Assembly: GCA_016871805.1 (NCBI GenBank)
Contig: VHCG01000023.1
Span: 1 to 59,468 of the forward strand
Direction: 5' to 3'
DNA length: 59,468 bases
From: Verrucomicrobiota bacterium
Lineage (GTDB): Bacteria; Verrucomicrobiota; Verrucomicrobiia; Limisphaerales; UBA9464
Part shown: piece after piece, positions 45,207 through 54,409 of the stretch
Layout: each line of letters begins with the position of its first letter
Position numbering within the stretch: the stretch's first letter is position 1
The notes under the pieces: generated by a model
Told to the model about the DNA's origin: nothing
The model's database searches: none
The model's input: only the letters and a program-made list of their open reading frames with translations
Made by a program: the position numbers and the translations under genes

Positions 45207-47003
45207 ATGACCTCGCATTTTGAGATCTACGAGAACGACGCCCGGGAGCAGGTAGCCCTGCGTCGGGGGTTCTACTGGATCGCCGCCCTGCTGGGCTGGA
45301 TCTGGCTGTTCGCCAAGGGCCTCTGGGTCGAGGGAATCGTCATGGTCATGCTCAACGCCCTCGGGCTACTGCTCCTCTATCTCGGCCAGGCTGGATGGGG
45401 TCTGGGTGCGGTCTTCCAGGTAGGCCTGGGTCTGGGCATCGGCTTCGCCGGACGCCGCCTCGCCCAGCTTTCATTGGAGCATCGAGGCTACTACTACCGG
45501 TGCACGATCGAAGCCCGGGATGGTGCCGGGGCCATCGCCAAGCTGGCTGCGGTCGGCGGAAACCCGCTGCCGGAGTGGCGCGCGCGCCGGATGTTCGTGG
45601 TGCCCGATGTGGTACCCCGATCCGTCCGCGGTCTGGCGGCGGTGATGTTGTTGACCCTCAAGGCTGCCTTCCGATTCCGGTTGGTGGTCGTGCTCCTGGT
45701 CCTACTCCTAGCCGTGGTGATCCTCCTGCCGGTCGTGATCAAGCACGACGGTTCTGCGCAGGGATTCACCCAGATCCTCATCACCTACACGCTTACGAGC
45801 ATCACCAGCCTCCTCGGGTTTGCCACCTTGTGGCTGGCCTGCGGCACCCTGGCACGGGATGTCGAGGACGCCACCATGCAGGTGGTCTGCACCAAGCCGA
45901 TCCCCCGGTGGCAGATCTGGCTCGGCAAGTGGGCCGGGATCATGGTCCTCAACGGGGCCTTCCTTGCCATCACCGGCACCGCGTTGTTCCTGCTCCTGAA
46001 CTGGAAGGCCTCGGGTCTGTCGCCAGCCCAGCAGCAGGTGCTCCGCAACGAGGTGCTGGTCGCGCGGGGGACGCTGAAGGAGACGCCGCCGGACTATGAG
46101 GCGGACGTCGAGAAGCTCTACCAGGAGCGGCTCTCCCAGAACGCGTCCTCGATCACCGACGCCAAGGACCGCAAGTTCCTCCGGGACCAGATCCTCGAGG
46201 GGCTGAAGACGGGCGACCAGTACATCCCCCCCGGACAATACCGCATCTGGCGGATCCGATTCGGTCCGCTTGCGGGGCTGATGAAGGACAAGCCACTGCA
46301 GCTCCGGGTGAAGTACTACTCCCAGGATTCGCCCGGATCCTCGACCCCGCACCGCTTCGAATGGAATGTCGGTAGCGAGACCCGCAAGCCGAAGACCTTC
46401 GTCAACAGCTTCGGACCGGAATCCCCGACCACCTTCAACATCGGGACCAACCTGTTGGCCGATGACGGCGTGCTCTCGGTGCTGGTCTTCAACCTCAACG
46501 AACGTCCGGTCCTGTTCCCGCCCGAGGATGGGCTCGAGGTGCTCTATCCGGCGGGGTTCTTCGGACCGAACTTCGCCCGGGGCTTCGTGATCATCGCCTG
46601 CTGGCTGGCCCTCCTTGCCGCGATCGGTCTCTTCGCCGCCTCCAAGCTCCAGTTCAGCGTCGCGGCCTTCGTCTCGATGGGGATCCTCATCGTCGGACTC
46701 TCCAGCGGCACCCTCAAACAGGTCGTGGAGCAGAAGGGCATCGTTGGCATCGACCACAACACCGGCCAGGTGTCCGCCGAGACCTTCATCAACCGGACTG
46801 CGGTGGCCTTCTACGGCGGTGTGCAAAAACTGCTCGACCTGATCACGGGCTACGACCCGGTCGATGCCCTGAGCACTGGTCGGATGATCACTTGGGGCCG
46901 GCTGGTGCAGGCCCTCTTGCTGGTGGTGGGCGTGGCCGGCGGAGGGTTCGCCTCGCTTGGCATCTGGATCTTCACCCGGCGGGAGCTGGCGGCACCCATA
47001 TGA
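45207..47003 (+). CDS. ABC-2 permease fused to an N-terminal DUF2628-like domain
   Basis: 598 residues. Residues 1-125 match the DUF2628 pattern (FEIYENDAREQVALRRGFYW, LLGWIWLFAKGLWVEG) with two or three membrane segments. The ABC-2 permease follows: LLTLKAAFRFRLVVVLLVLL, LARDVEDATMQVVCTKPIPR (the E/D-x-G-T-like coupling helix) and GKWAGIMVLNGAFLAITGTA. Between about 275 and 450 is a large extracytoplasmic domain (PPDYEADVEKLYQERLSQNA, WRIRFGPLAGLMKDKPLQLR), then four further membrane helices. The large exterior domain suggests interaction with an envelope partner or substrate. Its stop overlaps the next start (ATGA). Confidence 0.8.
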   Translation: MTSHFEIYENDAREQVALRRGFYWIAALLGWIWLFAKGLWVEGIVMVMLNALGLLLLYLGQAGWGLGAVFQVGLGLGIGFAGRRLAQLSLEHRGYYYRCTIEARDGAGAIAKLAAVGGNPLPEWRARRMFVVPDVVPRSVRGLAAVMLLTLKAAFRFRLVVVLLVLLLAVVILLPVVIKHDGSAQGFTQILITYTLTSITSLLGFATLWLACGTLARDVEDATMQVVCTKPIPRWQIWLGKWAGIMVLNGAFLAITGTALFLLLNWKASGLSPAQQQVLRNEVLVARGTLKETPPDYEADVEKLYQERLSQNASSITDAKDRKFLRDQILEGLKTGDQYIPPGQYRIWRIRFGPLAGLMKDKPLQLRVKYYSQDSPGSSTPHRFEWNVGSETRKPKTFVNSFGPESPTTFNIGTNLLADDGVLSVLVFNLNERPVLFPPEDGLEVLYPAGFFGPNFARGFVIIACWLALLAAIGLFAASKLQFSVAAFVSMGILIVGLSSGTLKQVVEQKGIVGIDHNTGQVSAETFINRTAVAFYGGVQKLLDLITGYDPVDALSTGRMITWGRLVQALLLVVGVAGGGFASLGIWIFTRRELAAPI

Positions 47004-48511
47004 GCCCTCGTCTCCACAAGGTCATCGGGATCGGGCTCCTCGTGCTGTCGCTGGGACTGTCCAGCTTCCTCCAGCGGGGCCTCAACCGCGACCGCGAGCG
47101 GCTGGGCATTACCCGGACGACGGTCATCAGCAACGCCCCGCCGGTACTCGCCTTCACCACCGTCGCCCTCGGGGCATTCCGTGGCCTGATCGCCAATGCG
47201 CTCTGGATCCGGGCGAACGATCTGCAGGAAGAAGGGAAGTACTTCGAGGCGGTCCAGCTCGCCGACTGGATCACCAAGCTCCAGCCCGGACTTGATTCCC
47301 CTTGGATCTTCCAGGCTTGGAACATGGCCTACAATATCTCGGTCAAGTTCCCTGAACATGCCGACCGCTGGCTCTGGGTGCTTCGCGGCATCGAGCTGCT
47401 CCGCGACGGCGGACTCCGGTACAACCCGGGCAAGGCGCTCATGTATCGCGAGCTCGCTTGGTTCTATCAGCACAAGATCGGGCAGAACCTTGACGACGCA
47501 CACAGCCTCTACAAGACCCGCTGGTTCGAGAAGATGAACCCGCTGTTCCCCAACGGCCGGGCCAACTACGCGAGGCTCCTCAAGCCCAAGACCCCCGAGG
47601 ATCAGGAACGCGTCCGGCGTCTGACGACCGAGTTCAAGATGGATCCTCGGACGATGCAAAAGGTTGATGAAACGTACGGTCCGGTCGACTGGCGGCTGCC
47701 CGAGGCCAGCGCCATCTACTGGGCGATGACGGGCATCGAGAACTCGCCGAACCAGGACAAGCTCCCGCTCCGACGCACCATCTATCAGCCCATGCTAGGC
47801 ACGCTTCACCATGGACGCATCATTACAAACCGGATCACCCAGCTGCCCGACCTGCGCCCAAACCTCGACATCATTCCGAACGCCTCGAGGGCGTATGAGG
47901 ATGCGATCGGCACCGAGTCCGAGGAGAACAAGGGCCACATCCAACGGGCTCACCGTAACTTCCTGAAGGACGCCATCTACTTTCTCTACGCGAATAACCG
48001 TCAGGCCGAGGCGCAGAAGTGGTTCAACTACCTGCGCCAGAAGTACGGCATCGGCCCGGAGACCGGCATCGACCCCAATGCGACCATGGAGACGTTCGCG
48101 CTCGGGAAGATCGAGGAGGACGTCAACGAGACCTCCCGCGATCGCGTGACCCAGGCCATCCAGGGTCTGGTCGCCACCGCCTACGACCAGCTGGCCCAGG
48201 GCGACAACGACCAGTATCAGGGTCTCGAGAAGATGGCGGCAAAGGTCTACAGCGTGTACCAGACCAAGGTAAGCCTCCCGTCCCAGGCCCAGCGGGTCGC
48301 TCTGCCACCGCTGGCCGAGATCAAGCGGGATGTGCTCCTCGACATGCTGCGTCCGGATCCGAATGTGAACCCCGAATACCAGGCCCGCCTGCGGACAGAG
48401 CTGAACCTGCCTGCCACCTTCGGGGTCCCCTCGACCAATGCGGCCCCTGCCGGAGCGTCGGCACCGGGAACCGGGACGACACCGGCCACGGGTACCCCAG
48501 CCAAGCCCTGA
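47000..48511 (+). CDS. Membrane-anchored protein of unknown function with TPR-like helices
   Basis: 503 residues from the ATG at 47000, which overlaps the preceding stop by four bases. One N-terminal membrane segment (VIGIGLLVLSLGLSSFLQRG, residues 7-26) is followed by LAFTTVALGAFRGLIANALW and a helix-rich region with TPR-like spacing: EEGKYFEAVQLADWITKLQP, SPWIFQAWNMAYNISVKFPE and RWLWVLRGIELLRDGGLRYN. The middle (QHKIGQNLDDAHSLYKTRWF) and the C-terminal part (AIQGLVATAYDQLAQGDNDQ) are helical too. It ends in a Pro/Ala/Thr-rich tail. No catalytic motif is recognised. Being cotranslated with the permease it is probably a scaffold or substrate-handling subunit. Confidence 0.75.
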   Translation: MSPRLHKVIGIGLLVLSLGLSSFLQRGLNRDRERLGITRTTVISNAPPVLAFTTVALGAFRGLIANALWIRANDLQEEGKYFEAVQLADWITKLQPGLDSPWIFQAWNMAYNISVKFPEHADRWLWVLRGIELLRDGGLRYNPGKALMYRELAWFYQHKIGQNLDDAHSLYKTRWFEKMNPLFPNGRANYARLLKPKTPEDQERVRRLTTEFKMDPRTMQKVDETYGPVDWRLPEASAIYWAMTGIENSPNQDKLPLRRTIYQPMLGTLHHGRIITNRITQLPDLRPNLDIIPNASRAYEDAIGTESEENKGHIQRAHRNFLKDAIYFLYANNRQAEAQKWFNYLRQKYGIGPETGIDPNATMETFALGKIEEDVNETSRDRVTQAIQGLVATAYDQLAQGDNDQYQGLEKMAAKVYSVYQTKVSLPSQAQRVALPPLAEIKRDVLLDMLRPDPNVNPEYQARLRTELNLPATFGVPSTNAAPAGASAPGTGTTPATGTPAKP

Positions 48512-48519
48512 TCCCCGCC

Positions 48520-49227
48520 ATGGACATCACCGGGGCGACGGCGGCGTACACGGGGTTGTCGGGACAGCAGTACCACGGGACCAAGCGTTCCATTCCCCCT
48601 GCGGCTATGCCTTGGGTGCACCGGGTCCGGACCCGGATGTTCCAGCCCCATGTCGCTGTGGATTCGGTCGTGCTCGAGTGGGGCTGCGGAGCGGGGTGGA
48701 ATCTTGCGGGGCTTCAGTGCGCCCGCCGCGTGGGCCATGACGTCGCACCAGACCTGGCCGAGACGGTCCGGTCGCTCGGCATCGAGTTTGTCCTCGATCC
48801 GACGACCCTGCAGGCCCGGTCCTTCGACGTGGTGATCTGCCATCACGTTCTGGAGCACCTGCCCGATCCACTAGCCGCGCTCGAGGACTTCCATCGCCTG
48901 CTGCGTCCGGGCGGCCGGCTCTTCGTGGCGGTGCCCTTCGAGAAGGAACGGCGCTACCGACGGTTTGATCCGGAGGAACCCAACCACCATCTGTACTCGT
49001 GGAACGTCCAGACCCTGGGCAACCTCCTCAAGGTGTCCGGATGGGCGTGTCGGAGTCTCGAGCTTCGGGACTACGGCTACGAGCGGATCGCGGCCCGGTG
49101 GGCAACAAGACTCCATCTGGGCGAAGCCGGGTTCACCCTTTTCCGGAGGCTGGTGCATTGGATCGAACCCATCGAGGAGATCGCTGTCGTAGCGATCTCG
49201 ATGCGGAAGGGGTCGACACCGACGTAA
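48520..49227 (+). CDS. Class I SAM-dependent methyltransferase
   Basis: 235 residues. The SAM-binding motif I VVLEWGCGAGWNLAGL (E-x-G-x-G-x-G type with a W), an acidic strand end HDVAPDLAETVRSLG (motif II), and SFDVVICHHVLEHLPDPLAA with LRPGGRLFVAVPFE (motifs III-IV) are all present. The Methyltransf_11/23 type suggests a small-molecule or lipid/sugar substrate. It lies 8 bases after the preceding stop and appears to be the last gene of the long plus-strand operon; whether it belongs functionally is open. Confidence 0.85.
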   Translation: MDITGATAAYTGLSGQQYHGTKRSIPPAAMPWVHRVRTRMFQPHVAVDSVVLEWGCGAGWNLAGLQCARRVGHDVAPDLAETVRSLGIEFVLDPTTLQARSFDVVICHHVLEHLPDPLAALEDFHRLLRPGGRLFVAVPFEKERRYRRFDPEEPNHHLYSWNVQTLGNLLKVSGWACRSLELRDYGYERIAARWATRLHLGEAGFTLFRRLVHWIEPIEEIAVVAISMRKGSTPT

Positions 49228-49305
49228 CGCTGAACTGGACGCGTCTGTTTCCCGCCGGGGCAGAGCAGGGGTGGCAGGGGCCGCGTGGCAGGCCCAGTGG
49301 GCGGG

Positions 49306-50043
49306 TTACTCCGTCTTCACCTTCCGGGTGATCGTGCCGACGAAGATGAACGACCCCTCCGGCGTCCTGAAGATGAAGTAGGGTTCCGTCATGCCCGGGT
49401 ACACCGGCTGACGAAGGGTGACTGCCCTGAATTGCGGACCGTGGCCCGCCGCGCGGTAGACACCCTCGGCCTCCAGCTCATCCAAGGCCACAGGCCAGGG
49501 CAGCCGTGCGCTGCCCATCCACGGCTGGGGACGGAATTCGGGGCTGATCGGCTGGGTCCAGTCGGTCTCCGTCACCACCGCCATGCCACCCTCCACGCTC
49601 AGCACAACCGTCAGCGTCGCGTCCTCCGGGTAGGTCTCCACAAACGTGTCCGGAATTGAGCTGGCCTCGAGGAGCTCCGCCTCGCGCCACTGTTCCCGGA
49701 CAACCCGGACAATCCGGTCGACCCGACCATTGAACCCCGGCGTCTCTAAGGCGCGGACCCGGAGGAACCGCTGGGTCTCCGCACCCGTGAGCACGCGGCT
49801 CACGGTCGGCCCCGAGATCGAATCCACCCCCAAGAGAATCCAGGAGCCTCCGTCGAGTCGGTCCGTCGACTCCCAGATGACCCGCCGGGTGCCCTCGGGG
49901 CAAGTGGCCTCCGAGCGGATTCCAGCGGGCACGGCCTGAACCCTGAGTGCGGGTTTGATCGGGGCCTGGGCCAGTGCTTCCCCGAGGAGCAGGAGTCCCA
50001 ATGCGAGAGCCTTGGACAGCGGGTCGCTGAGCAGATGCTTCAT
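49306..50043 (-). CDS. Secreted protein of unknown function
   Basis: 245 residues with a signal peptide (residues 1-26, [17 protein letters not shown]). The mature part is beta-rich: [20 protein letters not shown] and [20 protein letters not shown] read like a fibronectin- or PKD-type fold often found in verrucomicrobial exported proteins, and the C-terminus [20 protein letters not shown] is strand-like. No catalytic residues are recognised. It is convergent with the methyltransferase gene (78 bases between) and divergent from argG. Confidence 0.7.
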   Translation of the reverse strand: MKHLLSDPLSKALALGLLLLGEALAQAPIKPALRVQAVPAGIRSEATCPEGTRRVIWESTDRLDGGSWILLGVDSISGPTVSRVLTGAETQRFLRVRALETPGFNGRVDRIVRVVREQWREAELLEASSIPDTFVETYPEDATLTVVLSVEGGMAVVTETDWTQPISPEFRPQPWMGSARLPWPVALDELEAEGVYRAAGHGPQFRAVTLRQPVYPGMTEPYFIFRTPEGSFIFVGTITRKVKTE

Positions 50044-50166
50044 GGATCCCGATATTCGTTTCCGAAGGCCGGACCCTCAACCGCCAAACGCGGTCCATCA
50101 CTCAGAGATTTCCACTTTCACGGTGGACGTGGCTCGCGTTCACTCCCCGCGCATGGGTGTAAACGC

Positions 50167-51414
50167 ATGAAAATCGTCCTCGCTTACTCGGGAGGTCTCG
50201 ACACCTCCGTCCTCCTCTCCTGGATCAAGGAAACCTACGGCAACGCCGAGATGATCGCCTTCTGCGCCAACATCGGCCAGGACGACGAGCTTCGCGGCCT
50301 CGACAAGAAGGCCCGCAAGACCGGGGCCTCTAAGATCTACATCGATGACCTCCAGGAGGAGTTCGCCTCCGACTTCATCTTCCCGATGATGCGGGCCGGT
50401 GCCATCTACGAGGGACAGTACTTCCTCGGCACCTCCATTGCGCGTCCCCTCATCGCCAAGCGCATGGTCGAGATCGCACGGGCGGAGAAGGCCGATGCCG
50501 TCGCGCACGGTGCGACCGGCAAGGGCAACGACCAGGTTCGCTTCGAACTCACCACCGCGGCCCTCGCTCCGGGCCTGGACATTATCGCCCCGTGGCGGGA
50601 TGAGCGGTACCGGAAGCAGTTCCCGGGGCGCCAGGAGATGATCGACTACTGCGCCGACAAGGGGATCCCGGTCCAGGCCAGCGCCAAGAAGCCCTACTCG
50701 ATGGATCGCAACCTCCTGCACATCTCCTACGAGGCCGGCATCCTCGAGGATCCCTGGTACGACGCAGGCGATCTCAAGAACCGCGACTACTTCACGACCC
50801 TGTCGGTCCTGCCCGAGGATGCCCCGGACAAGCCGGAGCATGTCACCCTCGAGTTCGAGCGCGGCGACTGCGTCGCGGTGAACGGCAAGTCGCTCAATCC
50901 GCTTGGCGTGATGCGGGCCCTCAACAAGCTGGGCGGAAAGCATGGCGTCGGCCGCGTTGACATGGTCGAGAACCGGTTCGTCGGCATGAAGAGCCGCGGC
51001 GTCTATGAGACACCGGGTGGCGCCATCCTCCACTTCGCCCACCGTCAGATCGAATCGCTCACGATGGACCGTGAGGTCATGCACCTCCGCGACTCGCTCA
51101 TCCCGCGCTATGCGGAGCTCGTCTACTACGGCTTCTGGTTCGCCCCCGAGCGCCTCGCGCTGCAGGCCCTCGTCGAGGAGTCCCAGCGCACCGTCTCCGG
51201 CACCGTCCGGGTCAAGCTCTACAAGGGCGGCATCCACGCGGCCGGACGCAAGAGCCCGGTCAGCCTCTACAACCCGCATATTGCGACGATGGAGGCCGAC
51301 CCGACCAAGGCCTACAACCAGGACGACGCCACCGGCTTCATTCGCCTCAACGGCCTCCGTTTGCGCGTCAACAGCACGGTCAACGGAGCCAAGACCCTAT
51401 CGAAGAGGGCCTAG
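50167..51414 (+). CDS. argG: Argininosuccinate synthase
   Basis: 415 residues, normal for the class. [20 protein letters not shown] is the ATP-pyrophosphatase loop (S-G-G-x-D-T-S). [55 protein letters not shown] and [20 protein letters not shown] line the citrulline/aspartate site. It makes argininosuccinate from citrulline, aspartate and ATP, the penultimate step of arginine synthesis. No other arginine gene is adjacent. The ATG at 50167 is the family start; an open frame extends upstream but lies over the promoter region. Confidence 0.97.
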   Translation: MKIVLAYSGGLDTSVLLSWIKETYGNAEMIAFCANIGQDDELRGLDKKARKTGASKIYIDDLQEEFASDFIFPMMRAGAIYEGQYFLGTSIARPLIAKRMVEIARAEKADAVAHGATGKGNDQVRFELTTAALAPGLDIIAPWRDERYRKQFPGRQEMIDYCADKGIPVQASAKKPYSMDRNLLHISYEAGILEDPWYDAGDLKNRDYFTTLSVLPEDAPDKPEHVTLEFERGDCVAVNGKSLNPLGVMRALNKLGGKHGVGRVDMVENRFVGMKSRGVYETPGGAILHFAHRQIESLTMDREVMHLRDSLIPRYAELVYYGFWFAPERLALQALVEESQRTVSGTVRVKLYKGGIHAAGRKSPVSLYNPHIATMEADPTKAYNQDDATGFIRLNGLRLRVNSTVNGAKTLSKRA

Positions 51415-51424
51415 GGAGGCGGAA

Positions 51425-51531
51425 AGCTGAGAGTTGAGAGCCGAGGGTTAAAGTCGGCCGGTGGGGAGTTGTCGAAACCGCGGCTCCCCTCAGCACCACC
51501 CTCTCGGCTGTCTGATCTCTCCACTCTCAGC
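51425..51531. repeat. Intergenic imperfect inverted repeat
   Basis: The left arm begins GCTGAGAGTTGAGAG, followed by CCGAGGGTT (51426-51449). The reverse complement of 51498-51531 begins GCTGAGAGTGGAGAG and, after an 8-9-base insert, continues with CCGAGAGGGT. The spacer of about 48 bases is gene-free. It fills most of the gap between argG and the altronate-dehydratase-like gene. It may be a terminator-like or repeat-derived structure. Confidence 0.5.
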
Positions 51532-51554
51532 ACCCAACCCTCAACGCGTTCCCC

Positions 51555-53102
51555 ATGCTGCCCCTGAACCAGGTCGCGATCCGGTTGCACCCCGACGATG
51601 ATGTCGTGGTGCTCAAAGCCTCCATCGTGGCGGGCACGGTGTTGGACTCGGGCGACGGGGCGGTGACGGTGGCACGGGCCACCCATCGCGGCCACAAGCT
51701 CGCCGTGCGCGACCTCGCGGAAGGAGCCCCGGTGCGCCGGTATGGTCAGGTGATCGGGTTTGCCAAGGGCCCGATCGGCGCGGGGGACTGGGTCCACTCC
51801 CACAACCTGGTGCTAAGGGATCTTCAGCGGGAGTACGAGTTCGCGACCGACATCCGTCCCATGTCACCGCTGGGGCCTGGCGAGGCCCAGGAGTTCCAGG
51901 GGTTCGCCCGGCCGGATGGACGGGCCGGAACCCGCAATTACCTCGCGGTCATCTCGAGCGTCAACTGCTCGGCCAGCGTCTCGAAGTATGTGAAGGCGCG
52001 GTTCCCGGAGGAACGCCTTCGCCGGGAGTTTCCGAACGTCGACGGCGTTCTGGCCTTCACCCATAAAAGCGGTTGCTGCGTCCAGCCGGGCGAGCCCCAC
52101 GCCATGCTGCAGCGGGTCCTCACCGGGGTGGCCCGGCACCCGAACGTCTTCGGATACGTGATGATCGGCCTCGGCTGCGAGGGACATCAGGTCAGTGGAC
52201 TCCGCGCCGATGGCCGCCTCGATCAGATCCGCCCCGGGGAACCGTCCCCCACCTTCCTGAACATCCAGCAGCAGGGGGGCGTGCAGAAGACCATCGATGC
52301 CGCCGTAGCGGCGGTGGAGACGCTGTTGCCCCGTGCGAATGCCGTGGTCCGGACACCCCAGTCCCTGCGGCAACTCATCCTGGCCCTCAACTGCGGGGGA
52401 TCCGATGGCGCGAGCGGCATCACCGCGAACCCGGCCCTCGGCGTCGCCAGCGATGCCCTCGTGCGCCAGGGCGGGACGAGCGTCCTGGCCGAGACGCCGG
52501 AGATCTACGGGGCGGAGCACCTCCTGACCCGACGCGCCCTCACCCGTGAGATCGGAGAGCAGCTGATCCGTCACATCCGCTGGTGGGAGGACTACGTCCG
52601 GCTCTTCGGGGCCTCGATCGACAACAATCCGAGCCCCGGCAACAAGGAGGGTGGGCTCACGACGATCTACGAGAAGAGCCTCGGCGCACTCGCGAAGGGT
52701 GGCCAGGCCCCGTTGGGCGCCGTCTACAAGTATGCTGAGCGGATCGATCGTCCGGGATTCGCCTTCATGGACACGCCGGGGTTCGACCCGGTCAGCATGA
52801 CCGGTCTCGTCTGCGGCGGTTGCAACGTCGGGGTCTTCACGACGGGACGTGGCAGCGTCTATGGCTGCAAGCCGGCGCCCTGCATCAAGGTCGCGACCAA
52901 CACCGTCCTGTATGACCACATGCGGGACGACATGGATCTGAACGCCGGGACGATTCTCGACGGCACAGAGACCGTGGAGGAGGTGGGACGGCGCATCTTC
53001 GAGGAGATCCTGGCAGTTGCGAACGGCAAGCGCACCAAGAGCGAGGCGCAGGGACTGGGCGACGAGGAGTTCGCCCCGTGGATCCTCGGTCCGACGTTCT
53101 GA
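51555..53102 (+). CDS. UxaA-family hydrolyase (altronate/galactarate dehydratase-like)
   Basis: 515 residues. N-terminal SAF domain (about residues 1-95: NQVAIRLHPDDDVVVLKASI, THRGHKLAVRDLAEGAPVRR, GQVIGFAKGPIGAGDWVHSH). The UxaA domain follows with RPDGRAGTRNYLAVISSVNC, FTHKSGCCVQPGEPHAML, IGLGCEGHQV, and ALNCGGSDGASGITANPALG, then MDTPGFDPVSMTGLVCGGCN and VYGCKPAPCIKVATN. The conserved Cys residues fit an iron-dependent lyase. It dehydrates altronate or galactarate to a 2-keto-3-deoxy sugar acid in hexuronate breakdown. The exact substrate is uncertain; no other uronate genes are adjacent. ATG at 51555. Confidence 0.9.
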   Translation: MLPLNQVAIRLHPDDDVVVLKASIVAGTVLDSGDGAVTVARATHRGHKLAVRDLAEGAPVRRYGQVIGFAKGPIGAGDWVHSHNLVLRDLQREYEFATDIRPMSPLGPGEAQEFQGFARPDGRAGTRNYLAVISSVNCSASVSKYVKARFPEERLRREFPNVDGVLAFTHKSGCCVQPGEPHAMLQRVLTGVARHPNVFGYVMIGLGCEGHQVSGLRADGRLDQIRPGEPSPTFLNIQQQGGVQKTIDAAVAAVETLLPRANAVVRTPQSLRQLILALNCGGSDGASGITANPALGVASDALVRQGGTSVLAETPEIYGAEHLLTRRALTREIGEQLIRHIRWWEDYVRLFGASIDNNPSPGNKEGGLTTIYEKSLGALAKGGQAPLGAVYKYAERIDRPGFAFMDTPGFDPVSMTGLVCGGCNVGVFTTGRGSVYGCKPAPCIKVATNTVLYDHMRDDMDLNAGTILDGTETVEEVGRRIFEEILAVANGKRTKSEAQGLGDEEFAPWILGPTF

Positions 53103-53164
53103 CGGCCGTCCAGGAGCGGAGCGATGTGCCGCGACGGGATCCCGGTGGAATTCGCCCCGGGAGA

Positions 53165-53908
53165 TCAGCAGCGCACGAGAGCCTCGGCCTGCACCGACAG
53201 GTGCCGAGCGTGGAGCAGGTGAGGCGGGTGTTTTGGAAGTTCGAGCCCCAGCCAGCCGGTCATGTCCAGGGTGTGGAACTCCGCCGTGGCGGGTTGAAGC
53301 GGCCACGGTTCATGATGGATCTCCCCGCGCCAGACCCGACCCCGTCGATCCGCCGCGAAGAGGCGATACCGCTCGGTCAGCCAGGACTCCAGCGTGCCCG
53401 GGTCGGATCGCTTTGGGGTTCCGGTCGGCGCGTAGGTGACATCCAGCCGGGCCTCGCCGCTGCCGCGATGGGTGCGATGGCTCCTGTAGCGGGTGGTTTC
53501 CGTCCGTGGGTCGGTCCCGACCTGGATGTCCGCGTCGAAATACGGGAGGTGATAGGTCAGTCGTGCGGCCCGTACGGCGAGACGCGAGGTGGCGTCGAGG
53601 CTGAAGAACCAGACCCCAGGCAGGCCCCCGACCCGGATATAGGTCCGGACGTTCAGCTCCGGGAAGGTGTGGGTTCCGGGAATCGGAGGAAGCCACCGCG
53701 GGTGGACCCGGCTCATCCGGAACGGCACGACCCCTATCCAGGCGACACCGTCGCGGAGATCGAGCTCGAGGGGTGGATCGGTCCGGGGCAGGAGTGGCTC
53801 AATTAACCTGGGATCGACCGGCCAGTGGGCGAACAGCAGGTCGTCCCAGTCCATCGACAATACCCAGCGTCGGGGATGTCGGAGGGCGGCTTCACCGGGC
53901 GAGGTCAC
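53165..53908 (-). CDS. DUF2071 family protein (YqjF-like)
   Basis: 247 residues from the GTG at 53908. The family pattern is clear: LLFAHWPVDPRLIEPLLPR, VAWIGVVPFRMSRVHPRWLP, FPELNVRTYIRVGGLPGVWF, LSLDATSRLAVRAARLTYHL-type central strand and WLTERYRLFAADRRGRVWRG. The function of DUF2071 is unknown; the fold is compared with ACR-like lipocalin barrels. It is convergent with uxaA, 62 bases apart. The longer frame upstream to 54196 is Arg/Pro-rich and antisense to the small zinc-ribbon gene, hence rejected. Confidence 0.85.
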   Translation of the reverse strand: MTSPGEAALRHPRRWVLSMDWDDLLFAHWPVDPRLIEPLLPRTDPPLELDLRDGVAWIGVVPFRMSRVHPRWLPPIPGTHTFPELNVRTYIRVGGLPGVWFFSLDATSRLAVRAARLTYHLPYFDADIQVGTDPRTETTRYRSHRTHRGSGEARLDVTYAPTGTPKRSDPGTLESWLTERYRLFAADRRGRVWRGEIHHEPWPLQPATAEFHTLDMTGWLGLELPKHPPHLLHARHLSVQAEALVRC

Positions 53909-54012
53909 GGTGGAGAGGTAGCATCGTCGAGGGGGATTGCGAGTCCGGCGGATCGCTCCGCGGGGTGGTGTGCGGAATTGCCTCGGGGGTTGGCGATGGC
54001 AGTCTTGACGCC

Positions 54013-54174
54013 ATGTCGGACCCTTTGGTGCCCTCCGGAGAGCTCCGTTGCGAGGTGTGTGGTCGTTTCGAAGCTGTCGAGGTGGGCAACCATCTGCTTT
54101 GCGACTCGTGCTACGCCGAGGCCGGCACCTGCGGAGCCGGAGGCGACGCTGGGGATGGAGATCCGGCGTCCTGA
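54013..54174 (+). CDS. 53-residue zinc-ribbon protein
   Basis: Short protein from the ATG at 54013. RCEVCGRFEAVEVGNHLLCD followed by SCYAEAGTCG gives C-x-x-C and C-x-x-C about 17 residues apart, a treble-clef/zinc-ribbon arrangement, with a Gly/Asp-rich tail. I associate similar mini-proteins with Verrucomicrobiota, where they are uncharacterised. It starts about 105 bases upstream of the divergent DUF2071 start. It is the only gene in the 500-base gap between DUF2071 and serB. Confidence 0.6.
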   Translation: MSDPLVPSGELRCEVCGRFEAVEVGNHLLCDSCYAEAGTCGAGGDAGDGDPAS

Positions 54175-54326
54175 TTGTCCCAATCCCTGAGGTCAACCCA
54201 ACCTTGGGCGGGTGGGCGACCAGTGACCTAAGTCATAATCGCATCCTGTGCGGCCTTGAGCCCCGGTGTTCCTCCGCTCCTGCGCCCTTGCGGCTCCTGG
54301 AGGCATCACCGTCGTCAACGCGCCTT

Positions 54327-54374
54327 TGGGTGCGTCGAACGCACCCAGTGCCGCAGAGCACTGCAGCACCCACC
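54327..54374 (-). repeat. Double-hairpin interspersed repeat, copy 2 (inverted)
   Basis: On the minus strand it reads GGTGGGT, then a hairpin with arms GTGCTGCAG and CTGCGGCAC around TGCT (one T.G pair), then a 9-bp hairpin (TGGGTGCGT and ACGCACCCA, loop of three). Same layout as copy 1, with the second stem extended and altered on both arms. It lies 35 bases beyond the 3' end of serB. Confidence 0.8.
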
Positions 54375-54409
54375 TACCGCTCCTGGCCGTTGGCTCGTAC
54401 CTTTTAATC

